Counted from the stretch's first letter, positions 1 through 8,967 are shown. The stretch is 64,000 nucleotides of DNA from UBA4636 sp045534575 (GCA_045534575.1 JAZSJZ010000006.1:1-64000), one strand, 5' to 3'. Translations and numbers: made by a program. The notes: a model not told the origin generated them from the letters alone.

Positions 1-20
1 AACGGCTGTTATATAACCAT

Positions 21-136
<116 letters not shown>

Positions 137-145
137 TTCCAATAT

Positions 146-220
146 TCCTCGTTAGCTCAGCGGTAGAGCATCCGGCTGTTAACCGGAGGGTCGTAGGTTC
201 AAATCCTACACGGGGAGCCA
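146..220 (+). tRNA. tRNA-Asn (anticodon GTT)
   Basis: A full cloverleaf is visible. The acceptor stem is TCCTCGT paired with ACGGGGA, the discriminator is G, and the CCA end is encoded. The D-loop carries AGCTCAGCGGTAGAGC. The anticodon stem-loop TCCGG-CTGTTAA-CCGGA gives anticodon GTT. The T-arm carries GGTTCAAATCC. It lies 9 bases after the 5S rRNA and is followed at once by a terminator, so it is probably co-transcribed with the rRNA. Confidence 0.97.
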
Positions 221-224
221 AGAA

Positions 225-257
225 AAACCTAATCCGAACTATCGGATTAGGTTTTTT
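225..257 (+). terminator. Rho-independent terminator of the rRNA/tRNA unit
   Basis: AACCTAATCCG and CGGATTAGGTT form an 11-bp stem around a 6-base loop, followed by a run of T. It lies 5 bases after the tRNA CCA end. Confidence 0.93.
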
Positions 258-555
258 CTTGCCTTCTATCCAAGGATTTGACAATCCTGGCTTTTGCAAA
301 GTAAATGCCGTGAGCTTTGCTCACTCACGGGGAGCTGTCACGTAGTGACTGAAGGGGGAATTTGATTTTATCTCGGTTTTTTCTTGCCTTCTATCGAAGG
401 ATTTGACAATCCTAGCTTTTGCTTGCAAATGCCGTGGGCTATAAGCCCACTCACGGGGAAGGTTGCGAAGCAATAAGGGGAAAAGTTTCTTATAACCACA
501 CTGAACATAGTGTGGTTTTTTCTTGCCTTCTATCGAAGGATTTTGACAATCCTGA
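250..555 (+). repeat. Three degenerate copies of a ~120-140 bp repeat after tRNA-Asn
   Basis: The start GGTTTTTTCTTGCCTTCTAT, followed by AAGGATTTGACAATCCT, occurs at about 250-290, 375-411 and 514-552. The first copy is the T-tail of the tRNA terminator, and the third follows another hairpin (AACCACACT/AGTGTGGTT). Between copies 1-2 and 2-3 the spacers also match each other (AAATGCCGTG, then ACTCACGGGGA). The 10-mer TTGCCTTCTA appears once more at 682-691, inside the promoter of the restriction locus. No open reading frame here looks real. This may be decayed duplicated rRNA-operon flank. Confidence 0.7.
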
Positions 556-674
556 GCAAGAAAAACTTGTTTTTCGTCGCTACGGAGCGAAGCCGACTTG
601 TTTCAAGACAATCACATGTCTTTGTGCCAAATTTTGTTTTTATGTATAAAATATTTAGTAATCTAAATTTTTTA

Positions 675-718
675 TTGATTATTGCCTTCTAGTATGGTAT
701 AATAATTAAAACCATATT
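675..718 (+). promoter_or_regulatory. Promoter and candidate operator of the restriction-modification operon
   Basis: TTGATT at 675-680 and TATAAT at 698-703 are separated by 17 bp. An inverted repeat with arms AGTATGGT (691-698) and ACCATATT (711-718) straddles the -10. That position suits repression by the HTH protein encoded 14 bases downstream. The promoter is seen directly; autoregulation is inferred. Confidence 0.7.
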
Positions 719-731
719 AGGAGCTTTAAAA

Positions 732-941
732 ATGGCGATCAGTTATAATAAGTTATGGAAGTTGCTTATTGATAAAAAGATGACAAAAACGGAATTGCGC
801 ATTGCCGCAGATATTTCAACGACTACTTTAGCAAAACTAGGCAAGGACGAAACCGTATCAATGGACGTAATGCTCCGTATTTGCAAGGTGCTGAACTGCA
901 AAATAGAAGAAGTAATTGAAATCGTTAACGAGGAGGTTTAA
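732..941 (+). CDS. Cro/C1-type helix-turn-helix regulator
   Basis: This 69-residue protein is a single XRE-type HTH domain (about residues 5-65). The usual pattern of the small regulators next to type I restriction operons is visible: LWKLLIDKKMTKTELR, then a recognition helix near STTTLAKLGK. Its start is set by TAGGAG nine bases upstream. The stop codon ends two bases before the hsdR start, so the two genes are translated together. It most likely controls expression of the restriction enzyme through the palindrome in its own promoter. There is no effector domain. The fold assignment is firm; the target is inferred from position. Confidence 0.85.
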   Translation: MAISYNKLWKLLIDKKMTKTELRIAADISTTTLAKLGKDETVSMDVMLRICKVLNCKIEEVIEIVNEEV

Positions 942-942
942 T

Positions 943-3255
943 ATGAGTTTTGATAAAAAATCCTTATCGGAAACAGATATTCGCACTAAATATATAACAC
1001 CCGCTATAGAAAAGGCTGGGTGGAATATTCTCACGCAGATCAGAGAAGAATTTTCTATAACCAAGGGACGTATTATTGCTCGTGGTAAGACTTGTAAAAG
1101 AGAAACTCCGTTAAAAGCGGATTACGTTCTTTTCTACAAGCCCAATAAACCGATTGCTGTTGTCGAAGCAAAAGACAATAACCATACTATATCTGACGGA
1201 ATGCAACAAGCTCTTGGCTATGCTAAAATGCTGGATGTCCCATTTGTTTTTAGTTCAAATGGTGATGGTTTTGTATTCCATAACAAGTACATAACCGAAG
1301 GCGATGTAGAAGTTAATCTCTCTCTTGATGAATTCCCTTCTCCTGAAATTCTTTGGAAATTATATCTTGAGCAAAATAATGTTAATCCAACGCAACAAAA
1401 AATTATTGACGAGCCGTATTTTTCGGACAATCCAAACAAACAACCAAGATATTATCAAATAAATGCCATCAATAAAACTGTTGAAGCGATTGCAAATGGG
1501 CAAAATAGGGTTCTGCTGGTAATGGCAACAGGTACGGGTAAAACCTATACCGCATTTCAAATCATTTGGCGTTTATGGAAAGCGGGGATTAAAAAACGTA
1601 TTCTCTTCCTTGCGGATAGAACGGCTTTGATTTCTCAAACATTCACTAACGATTTTGCTCCGTTTAAAGATAAAATGACGTGGGTCACGAAACAAAATTT
1701 TGATACAGCTCACGAAATATATCTTGCTTTATACCAAGGCTTGACGGGTGAAGATGAAGACGCAAACAGTCTTTTTAAACAATTCAGCCCTGGATTCTTC
1801 GACTTAATTGTCGTAGATGAGTGTCACCGTGGTAGCGCAAAGGCAGATAGCCAATGGCGCGAAGTGTTGGAATATTTCAGCTCTGCTACGCAAATCGGCT
1901 TAACGGCAACACCGAAAGAAACGAATACTGTTTCCAATATCGACTATTTTGGTGAGCCTATTTATACCTACTCTTTAAAACAAGGTATCGACGATGGATA
2001 TTTAGCTCCTTATCGCGTTATTCGCGTCTTCTTTGATAAGGATATTGAAGGGTTTGTTCCCTATGATGGACAGCTTGACGATAACGGAGAAGTAATAGAC
2101 AATCGACTATATAACACAACAGATTTTGACAAGAATCTCGTGCTTGAACGTAGAACAAAACTTGTCGCAAAGACTGTATCCGACTATCTCAAAAAGCATA
2201 ACTGCCGAATGGATAAAACCATATTCTTCTGTGTAGACCAAGAACACGCAGACCGTATGCGTCAAGCGTTGATTAACGAAAACCCCGATATGTGTGCTCT
2301 AGATGATAGATACGTAATGAGAATTACGGCAAATGATGAAGCAGGCGTAAAGCAGCTTGATAATTTCCGCAACGTAGAAAGTAAATATCCCGTTGTAGTA
2401 ACAACTTCTAAACTCCTTTCTACGGGTGTAGACGTTCAAACGATAAAGTATATCGTTCTTGATTCAAATATCCGTTCAATGACAGAGTTTAAGCAGATTA
2501 TCGGTCGTGGTACTCGTGTACGCGAGGACTTGGGTAAGTTGTATTTTACGATATTTGATTTCCGTGACGTTACTCGTTTATTCCACGACGAAGACTTTGA
2601 TGGTCCTATCGAACAACAAGACGATTTTGAACCGCATAAACCTGGACCTGGACCTGAAACTCCACCTAAAGTTCCAAAGGATGACCAAAAGAAAAAGAAA
2701 TACGTGCTTGGGGATACAGCGGTGGCGGTATCTCAAAAACACGTACAATATCTTGATAAAAGTGGTAATCTTGTTACTGAAAGCTTAATAGATTACACAA
2801 AGCGAAACGTTCGTAGTAGATATGCGTCTATGGACGATTTCTTGACCGCTTGGAACGAAGCAGACAGAAAACAAGCCATCGTAGAAGAACTCGAAAAACG
2901 GGGGGTATTCTTCGACGATTTGTGCGACGAAGTTGGCAAAGACCTCGACCCGTTTGATATGATTTTACATATCGTATTCGACCAACCTCCTTTGACGAGA
3001 AAAGAACGTGCAGAAAACGTACGCAAACGAAATTACTTTGCTAAGTATGGAGAAAAAGCGGCGGCGGTTTTAGAAGCGTTGTTAGAAAAATATGCTGAAA
3101 GTGGGCTTGATGACCTTGAAAACGTAGACGTACTAAAGGTTGACCCTATTCGTTCATTTGGAACGCAAGTATATATCGTTAATACGATTTTTGGTGGTAT
3201 CGATAAATTCAGACAAGCAATTAAAGATTTAGAAGCAGTTATATACGCTGCATAA
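943..3255 (+). CDS. hsdR: Type I restriction endonuclease subunit R (HsdR)
   Basis: A 770-residue ATP-dependent translocase and nuclease subunit of a type I restriction complex. The PD-(D/E)xK nuclease motif is visible as D60 and E75-x-K77. The superfamily 2 helicase core follows: Walker A MATGTGKT (193-200), DECH (292-295), LTATP (about 320) and motif VI QIIGRGTRV (518-526). A C-terminal EcoEI-type region follows. AGGAGG six bases upstream fixes the ATG at 943; a possible TTG 27 bases earlier lies inside the preceding gene and has no such site. The protein cleaves unmodified DNA after translocation, together with HsdM and HsdS encoded just downstream. Length is normal and no frameshift is seen. 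Confidence 0.96.
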   Translation: MSFDKKSLSETDIRTKYITPAIEKAGWNILTQIREEFSITKGRIIARGKTCKRETPLKADYVLFYKPNKPIAVVEAKDNNHTISDGMQQALGYAKMLDVPFVFSSNGDGFVFHNKYITEGDVEVNLSLDEFPSPEILWKLYLEQNNVNPTQQKIIDEPYFSDNPNKQPRYYQINAINKTVEAIANGQNRVLLVMATGTGKTYTAFQIIWRLWKAGIKKRILFLADRTALISQTFTNDFAPFKDKMTWVTKQNFDTAHEIYLALYQGLTGEDEDANSLFKQFSPGFFDLIVVDECHRGSAKADSQWREVLEYFSSATQIGLTATPKETNTVSNIDYFGEPIYTYSLKQGIDDGYLAPYRVIRVFFDKDIEGFVPYDGQLDDNGEVIDNRLYNTTDFDKNLVLERRTKLVAKTVSDYLKKHNCRMDKTIFFCVDQEHADRMRQALINENPDMCALDDRYVMRITANDEAGVKQLDNFRNVESKYPVVVTTSKLLSTGVDVQTIKYIVLDSNIRSMTEFKQIIGRGTRVREDLGKLYFTIFDFRDVTRLFHDEDFDGPIEQQDDFEPHKPGPGPETPPKVPKDDQKKKKYVLGDTAVAVSQKHVQYLDKSGNLVTESLIDYTKRNVRSRYASMDDFLTAWNEADRKQAIVEELEKRGVFFDDLCDEVGKDLDPFDMILHIVFDQPPLTRKERAENVRKRNYFAKYGEKAAAVLEALLEKYAESGLDDLENVDVLKVDPIRSFGTQVYIVNTIFGGIDKFRQAIKDLEAVIYAA

Positions 3256-3267
3256 GGAGAAAACATT

Positions 3268-4716
3268 ATGGCAATGTCCGCAATGATAAAATCGCTTGAA
3301 GATATAATGCGTAAAGACGCAGGTTTGAACGGTGATGCGCAATATATCGAACAGATAACCTGGCTCTTGTTCTTAAAAGCATTTGACGCAAAAGAAATGG
3401 AATGGGAACTCCGCGAAAAAAACGTTGGAGTAATTCCCGAAGGCTATCGTTGGCGAGATTGGGCAGAAAATAAAGAAGGTATCACGGGCGATGAACTTAT
3501 AAAATTTGTTGACGAACTTTTTACAAAACTCAAAAAGCTCGATGCTTCCGACGGAGATATGCGTAAATACGTGGTGAGAAACGTGTTTGAAGATATCAAC
3601 AACTATATGAAATCAGGTATCTATCTTCGCCAGCTCATCAACCGTATCAATGAAAAGGTAGACTTTATCGACGCAACGCAAAAACACACCTTTAACGACT
3701 TATACGAAGGTATGCTTAAAGACTTGCAAAGCGCAGGTAGAGCAGGCGAATTCTATACTCCACGTCCCGTAACGAATTTTATCGTTGAAAAAGTAGACCC
3801 TAAACTTGGAGAAGTTGTACTTGATCCTGCTTGTGGTACGGGTGGATTCTTAACCAGTACCATTGCGCATATCGGCGAAATCAACTCCACGGAAGAACTC
3901 GAGACGTTACAAACGACAATTAACGGTTGGGAAAAGAAACCTTTGCCGTACCTTTTGGCGATGACGAATTTGCTTTTGCACGATATCGAAACACCGAAAA
4001 TCAAGCACGGCAATTCCTTAAACCGCCCTGTGACTGACTATACAGCAAGCGAACGTGTAGATGTAATCGTAGCAAACCCGCCTTTTGGTGGAGCAGAAGA
4101 CGCGGCAGTAAAACAAAACTTCCCCGCAGAGTTCCAAACGAGTGAAACGGCAGACTTGTTTATGGCTCTCATTATGTACCTTTTGAAAGATAAAGGTCGT
4201 TGCGGTATCGTATTACCCGACGGCTTTATGTTTGGTGACGGCGTAAAAGCGACTATTAAGAAAAAACTACTTGAAGAATACGGCTTGCATACCATTATCC
4301 GCTTGCCCCAAGTGTTCAAACCCTATGCAAGCGTCAATACAAACCTGCTTTTCTTCCAAAAGGGCGTTGTAAGCCGTGGCGTATGGTTTTATCGTTTGGA
4401 TTTACCCGAAGGCGTAAAGAGTTTCAGCAAAACAAAGCCTATGCAGGACAAGCACTTTGACCCCGTCCGTGAATGGTGGGATGATAAACAGCCTATCCAA
4501 GTAGACGGCAAAGACAAGGCAAGGTTCTTCACGACAGAAGAACTCGGCGAAAACGGCTTGAACTACGATTTTGATAAATGCTGTCCTTTCCCCCACGAAG
4601 AAGAAGAGATTTTAGAGCCTGGCGATTTGATTGCACGCTATCAAGCTCAGCGTACCGAACTTAACGGCGATATTGACCGTATATTGGCGGAAATCACCGC
4701 AAAGTTGGGGGTATAA
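3268..4716 (+). CDS. hsdM: Type I DNA methyltransferase subunit M (HsdM)
   Basis: A 482-residue N6-adenine DNA methyltransferase. An N-terminal HsdM helical domain (about 10-140) precedes the catalytic domain. The SAM-binding motif DPACGTGGF starts at residue 186 and the catalytic NPPF motif at residue 270. AAGGAG lies upstream of the ATG, 12 bases after the hsdR stop. The subunit modifies the target adenine as part of the M2S complex and is also needed for restriction. It ends one base before the hsdS start, so the two are probably translationally coupled. Intact and of normal length. Confidence 0.97.
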   Translation: MAMSAMIKSLEDIMRKDAGLNGDAQYIEQITWLLFLKAFDAKEMEWELREKNVGVIPEGYRWRDWAENKEGITGDELIKFVDELFTKLKKLDASDGDMRKYVVRNVFEDINNYMKSGIYLRQLINRINEKVDFIDATQKHTFNDLYEGMLKDLQSAGRAGEFYTPRPVTNFIVEKVDPKLGEVVLDPACGTGGFLTSTIAHIGEINSTEELETLQTTINGWEKKPLPYLLAMTNLLLHDIETPKIKHGNSLNRPVTDYTASERVDVIVANPPFGGAEDAAVKQNFPAEFQTSETADLFMALIMYLLKDKGRCGIVLPDGFMFGDGVKATIKKKLLEEYGLHTIIRLPQVFKPYASVNTNLLFFQKGVVSRGVWFYRLDLPEGVKSFSKTKPMQDKHFDPVREWWDDKQPIQVDGKDKARFFTTEELGENGLNYDFDKCCPFPHEEEEILEPGDLIARYQAQRTELNGDIDRILAEITAKLGV

Positions 4717-4717
4717 T

Positions 4718-6187
4718 ATGACCGCGCAAGAACTGAAAAACTCCATTTTACAGCTCGCCGTGCAAGGTAAACTTGTCCCCCAAGATAAGAACGACGAGCC
4801 TGCGTCCGAACTCTTAAAACGCATTCAAGCCGAAAAAGTACGGCTTATAAAAGAAGGAAAAATCAAAAAGGAAAAAGCCCTTCCACCGATTGCGGAAGAA
4901 GAGCTTCCTTTTGATATTCCCGAAAGTTGGGTTTGGATACATTTTGAACATGTTGGATTTTTTCAATCTGGATATACGCCTAAGCCGTCTCAACTCTCTT
5001 CAAATGGGTTAATACCGTATTTCAAAATATCTGACATGAATAAAAAGGGAAACGAAAAGTTTTTAATTCATACCGAAAACTTTCTATATTCGTCAAATGA
5101 AAGGAACTATCCTAAAGGCTCTATCGTGTATCCAAAAAATGGAGGAGCCGTTTATACAAATAAGCGGCGCATTCTTTCTTGTGATTCCGTTGTTGACTTG
5201 AATACGGGAATTTTTTCGTTATATGATACCACAATATTACCATACCTATTTATGGTGTTTAACAATCTTGATTTTAAAAAATATTCCATAGCTAGTCCAT
5301 TACCGACGTTAGATATGAATGCTATTAAACGGATAATGGTTCCATTGCCGCCGCTTGCGGAACAGCAAAGAATTGTTGAGAAGATAGAAGAATTGCTTCC
5401 GCTTGTGGAAGAATACGGAAAAGCTGAAACACGCTTGAAAGAGTTAAATGCCGACTTCCCCGAAATGCTACGTAAATCTATTTTGCAACAAGCGGTACAA
5501 GGCAAACTCACCGAGCGCAACCCCGAAGACGAACCTGCGTCCGAACTCTTAAAGCGTATTCAAGCAGAAAAAGCTCAACTTATTAAAGACGGTAAAATCA
5601 AAAAGGAAAAACCGCTTCCACCTATCACGGAAGACGAAATCCCGTTTGATATTCCCGATGGTTGGGAGTATTGCAGGCTTAAAGATATCTGTTATAAAAT
5701 TGTCGACGGCGACCACAATCCGCCAAAAGCAGAAACTTATCAAACAGCATATTTAATGCTTTCCTCGCAAAATATCAATTACGATAGGATTTGCAATCTA
5801 GAGAATGTTAGATATTTGAGTAAAGAAATCTTTGCTATTGAGAATGAGCGTACGATGTTAACGGAAGGGGATATTTTGTTTACTTCGGTTGGTACATTAG
5901 GAAGGAGTTGTGTTTACTACGGGGGGCTTAATGCATGCTTCCAAAGAAGTGTTTCGGTAATATCAACATTTATTTACAATAAATATTTAAAATATTTCTT
6001 TGATGCCCCACATTTTCAAAATATGGTTCTAAGAGAAGCAACGGGAACAGCACAAAAAGGGTTTTATTTAAACCAATTATCAAAAGCGGTAATAGCTATT
6101 CCCCCGCTTGAAGAACAAAAACGCATTGTCGCTCGCGTGGAAGAACTCCTCGCTCTTTGCAATTCATTAAATAAAAAAAATAAATAA
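4718..6187 (+). CDS. hsdS: Type I specificity subunit S (HsdS)
   Basis: A 489-residue specificity subunit with two target-recognition domains, which together set the two half-sites of a bipartite DNA target. Each recognition domain is preceded by a near-identical module containing EPASELLKRIQAEK, a Lys/Glu-rich stretch and PFDIP (about residues 25-70 and 270-315). Each is followed by a conserved coil starting PPLAEQQRIVEKIEELL or PPLEEQKRIVARVEELL. The ATG one base after the hsdM stop is preceded by GGGGG at 4706-4711. The coding DNA of the two modules forms a direct repeat (about 4799-4890 and 5533-5624). No silent or inverted hsdS cassette is seen nearby. Confidence 0.95.
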   Translation: MTAQELKNSILQLAVQGKLVPQDKNDEPASELLKRIQAEKVRLIKEGKIKKEKALPPIAEEELPFDIPESWVWIHFEHVGFFQSGYTPKPSQLSSNGLIPYFKISDMNKKGNEKFLIHTENFLYSSNERNYPKGSIVYPKNGGAVYTNKRRILSCDSVVDLNTGIFSLYDTTILPYLFMVFNNLDFKKYSIASPLPTLDMNAIKRIMVPLPPLAEQQRIVEKIEELLPLVEEYGKAETRLKELNADFPEMLRKSILQQAVQGKLTERNPEDEPASELLKRIQAEKAQLIKDGKIKKEKPLPPITEDEIPFDIPDGWEYCRLKDICYKIVDGDHNPPKAETYQTAYLMLSSQNINYDRICNLENVRYLSKEIFAIENERTMLTEGDILFTSVGTLGRSCVYYGGLNACFQRSVSVISTFIYNKYLKYFFDAPHFQNMVLREATGTAQKGFYLNQLSKAVIAIPPLEEQKRIVARVEELLALCNSLNKKNK

Positions 6188-6200
6188 GGAAATGATACAA

Positions 6201-7013
6201 ATGAAGAAATTACAATTAAAAGACCTTTATCTGGGTAAAATTGATGCCTATAATGAGTTTATATATTTTGGAAAAGATACATGTCAAAATTTGTTTTTTG
6301 AGTTCCCAAACATTGATATTGACAATGTATTAAAAGGTAATGTTTATTATTTCTGTGGAGAGAAAGGCACAGGAAAAACAATGTTATTAAAATATATTGA
6401 ATCTCTTGCACAAGACCAAGAAGAACCTACATTCACATCATTTATAAGATTTAAAAAAGATATTGACGATGAACAAAGAAATACATTAAAACGTTCGGGA
6501 ACTACTGTAAACGCTGAAGAAGTTGTAGATAATAGTCAATCGTTTGATTCAAGTGTGGATTGCATTTCAGCATGGCAGATATACTTAATAAAGACAGTCG
6601 TTTTCACGTTAGAAAATGCCGAATACGGTGTCTTTGCAAGAGATAAGACTTGGAACACCTTATGTATGTTATTACATGCAGTTTATGGCAATAAAGATGA
6701 AAAAAAGCGTTTTTATTTAGAGTTAGGAGAAAGACCTGAGCAAAAACGTTTAGAACTTTTAGAGCATCTTAAAACCGATGAACAAAGCAAACTAATAACA
6801 AAAGTGTTGAAGCTACGACAAGATTTAACGACGAACTCTTATTTTACAATATATAACTTAAGAGATTCATACTATGCAAGGCTTAAAAAAGCAGGAAAAA
6901 ACGTTGCGAAAATCGAAAAAGTTAATAAAGAATATATAGGATATTTTAAAAACATAGAAAAGCTTGTTGTTATTAAAGAAAATAAGGACGGTTCGCTTAT
7001 GTTTAAGAAGTAG
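6201..7013 (+). CDS. P-loop NTPase-like protein downstream of hsdS
   Basis: About 270 residues with a clear Walker A, GEKGTGKT, around residues 53-60, preceded by a short domain resembling the N-terminus of the P-loop ATPase family named after Sll1717 (FIYFGKD..., then a buried strand before the loop). No convincing Walker B is visible and the protein is shorter than such ATPases usually are, so it may be truncated or divergent. The last ~70 residues are Lys-rich and predicted helical. It starts 13 bases after hsdS on the same strand; an ATG at 6192 is an alternative start but leaves almost no room after AAGGA. Position suggests an accessory role in defence. Function unknown. Confidence 0.65.
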   Translation: MKKLQLKDLYLGKIDAYNEFIYFGKDTCQNLFFEFPNIDIDNVLKGNVYYFCGEKGTGKTMLLKYIESLAQDQEEPTFTSFIRFKKDIDDEQRNTLKRSGTTVNAEEVVDNSQSFDSSVDCISAWQIYLIKTVVFTLENAEYGVFARDKTWNTLCMLLHAVYGNKDEKKRFYLELGERPEQKRLELLEHLKTDEQSKLITKVLKLRQDLTTNSYFTIYNLRDSYYARLKKAGKNVAKIEKVNKEYIGYFKNIEKLVVIKENKDGSLMFKK

Positions 7014-7038
7014 ACTATTGTTTGCGGTGAGGTGAATT

Positions 7039-7725
7039 ATGGGTAAATTAAAACAAATTATTGAATTTGAAAAAGAAAATATGCCAAAATATCAATTTAA
7101 TTTTTTATATAAAAGGGTTTTCCCAGGCTTTATATTCATTTTGGGTGGGGCTATTTTGTGCATTGTTTTATATTCCGTTATTCACAGCGCTACAGGCAAC
7201 GAGGTTATTCCGTTTATAATTTTAGGGGTATGGTTGGTTGCTACTTTCGTTCTTTTAACGTTATTTGTTATTTATGGTAAAAAAATTTCATCACGGCTGT
7301 TAGAAGATAAAACCGCAGAGTTTGAAAAAAAGTATGAGTTAATAGATTGTTCTCAGGCGCTTGAAAATTTAGCGCAGAAAAATATTATTGTAGATAACAA
7401 GCTAGTAATAAATAATGATGAAACGGCTTTTGAAGATTATCTGTCAAGCGGTCAACAAATACCATTAGATAATTGCAATCTTTTTTTTCAATGCCAAACC
7501 TATGGTGGTGCATATTTTTTCTTACTCGGCTTTCTAAATAAGCAAGATAATGAGTTAATTAGCGGGAGAGAGTTAGATGGAGATTTGTGTTCATTTTTTG
7601 CCAAAAAAACGTCAATGTTTCTTAATAAGAAGCTGTTCGAGCTGTTCTTAAACGATAAAAGAGCTTTTTTAAAACTGCTCTATAAATATAACAATCCTGA
7701 AAAAATGATAAAGCACATAAAATAA
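7039..7725 (+). CDS. Two-helix membrane protein of unknown function
   Basis: A 228-residue protein with two adjacent membrane segments (about residues 29-50 and 58-80), followed by a ~145-residue soluble domain that is probably cytoplasmic. AGGTGA lies seven bases before the ATG. It is 25 bases downstream of the P-loop gene and is the last gene before an intergenic repeat element, so it probably ends the restriction-locus transcript. I do not recognise the soluble domain. A two-helix membrane anchor plus a soluble effector is common among phage-defence effectors, but nothing else here supports that role. Confidence 0.7.
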   Translation: MGKLKQIIEFEKENMPKYQFNFLYKRVFPGFIFILGGAILCIVLYSVIHSATGNEVIPFIILGVWLVATFVLLTLFVIYGKKISSRLLEDKTAEFEKKYELIDCSQALENLAQKNIIVDNKLVINNDETAFEDYLSSGQQIPLDNCNLFFQCQTYGGAYFFLLGFLNKQDNELISGRELDGDLCSFFAKKTSMFLNKKLFELFLNDKRAFLKLLYKYNNPEKMIKHIK

Positions 7726-7737
7726 AGAGGCGAAGTT

Positions 7738-7790
7738 TTAACTAAAAGTCTAAGGTTGCGATAACGGGCTTATAGGGGCACTTTTGTTAA
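7738..7790 (+). repeat. Conserved-loop hairpin element, copy 1
   Basis: The core GATAACGGGCTTATAGG is at 7760-7776. The flanks TTAACTAAAAGT (7738-7749) and ACTTTTGTTAA (7780-7790) are complementary over 11 bp with one bulged T, placing the core in a long apical loop. It lies between the end of the restriction locus and the leucine-rich-repeat gene. Confidence 0.8.
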
Positions 7791-7872
7791 GAGAAGTTTG
7801 AATTTTAACAATAAGAAGTTTTGAAAATAAGAAAAACCTTATATTTTTATAATAGAAAAGAGTGAGGGTTTT

Positions 7873-8967
7873 ATGCCATTTGAAATAACGGAAAACGTTT
7901 TGAAAAAATATATTAGCGACGAAGAGGAAAAAGTGTTTCAAACTTGCGATGGGGAAGCAAGAGTTAAAGTTGTTTCAACAACCGTCGTTGTGCCTCAAGG
8001 CGTTAGGGAAATTGCTAAAGGTGCGTTCAAGGATTGTAACTTAATAGAAAAAATAGTTTTGCCTAAAACGCTCGAAAAGATTGGTGCTAGCGCTTTTGAA
8101 AATTGCATTAAATTAAAAGAGATTGAAATTCCCTCTAGCGTTACGAGAATTGGCCCAAGGGCGTTTAAGGGTTGCAGTTCTTTAAACTCTGTTGAACTTC
8201 CCGATAGCGTTAAAGAACTTTGTAGCCATACTTTTGCCGAGTGTTATTCTTTAGAGTTTATTAAACTTCCTAAATTTTTAACGGCTATTCCTAGCGGGGT
8301 TTTGAAAGATACGAAAATTAAATCAATCGAAATTCCACAAGGCGTTGTTAGCATTGGAGATTACGCCTTTGCAAGTTGCACTAAGCTAGAGAGTGTTAAA
8401 CTGCCAAGTTCTTTAGTGGCGATTGGAAGCTATGCTTTTCGGTATTGCGCTAAACTTAAAAATATTGTTTTTCCAAAAAGCGTTGAAATAATCGAAACGC
8501 ACGCTTTCTGTTCGTGTTTGGCTTTAACAGCCGTTTCGTTGCCACCTAGACTTAAAAAATTGGGCTCGTCGGCTTTTGCTGGAACAAAAATTAAAAAAAT
8601 AAATATTCCTAACTCGTTAGATGCTATCGCAAATTACGCGTTTTCTCTATGCGATAAACTTGAAAAAATAGAAATTCCATCTAGCGTGAAGGTTATTGGG
8701 CTCTCGGCATTTTATAACACTTCGGCGCTTTGTGAAGTTATATTAAACGAGGGGCTTGAAGAAATTGAAAAAGACGCGTTCTACTATTCTAAAATAGTTG
8801 AAGACGGAAACGCAATTTTTATTCCGCGTTCGGTTAAGAAAATCGACAAAAACGCTTTCGGTTTTGCTAACTCAAATTTTGGTAGCAACGTTGTGATAAT
8901 TGGCTTTAAAGATTCTTACGCAATCGAGTTTGCTAAGGAAAACCGCATTCGCTACGAAGAAGTTTAA
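7873..8967 (+). CDS. BspA-like leucine-rich repeat protein (LRR_5 family)
   Basis: A 364-residue protein made almost wholly of BspA-type leucine-rich repeats. About a dozen units of ~23 residues have the form I-P-x-x-V-x-x-I-G-x-x-A-F-x-x-C, beginning near residue 40 and running to the C-terminus. Most proteins of this family are secreted or surface-attached, but no signal peptide, lipobox or membrane segment is present here, so it appears to be cytoplasmic. GTGAGGG lies upstream of the ATG. Its stop codon lies inside the arm of the next repeat element. The fold is firm; the binding partner is unknown. Confidence 0.88.
   Translation: MPFEITENVLKKYISDEEEKVFQTCDGEARVKVVSTTVVVPQGVREIAKGAFKDCNLIEKIVLPKTLEKIGASAFENCIKLKEIEIPSSVTRIGPRAFKGCSSLNSVELPDSVKELCSHTFAECYSLEFIKLPKFLTAIPSGVLKDTKIKSIEIPQGVVSIGDYAFASCTKLESVKLPSSLVAIGSYAFRYCAKLKNIVFPKSVEIIETHAFCSCLALTAVSLPPRLKKLGSSAFAGTKIKKINIPNSLDAIANYAFSLCDKLEKIEIPSSVKVIGLSAFYNTSALCEVILNEGLEEIEKDAFYYSKIVEDGNAIFIPRSVKKIDKNAFGFANSNFGSNVVIIGFKDSYAIEFAKENRIRYEEV

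Noticed and set aside
250..555. A short CRISPR array after tRNA-Asn
   Set aside because: The repeats are too long and too divergent, the spacers match one another, and no cas genes are present.
419..649. Small proteins encoded in the repeat region after tRNA-Asn
   Set aside because: The frames cross hairpins and repeats, have no ribosome-binding sites and show no protein-like composition.
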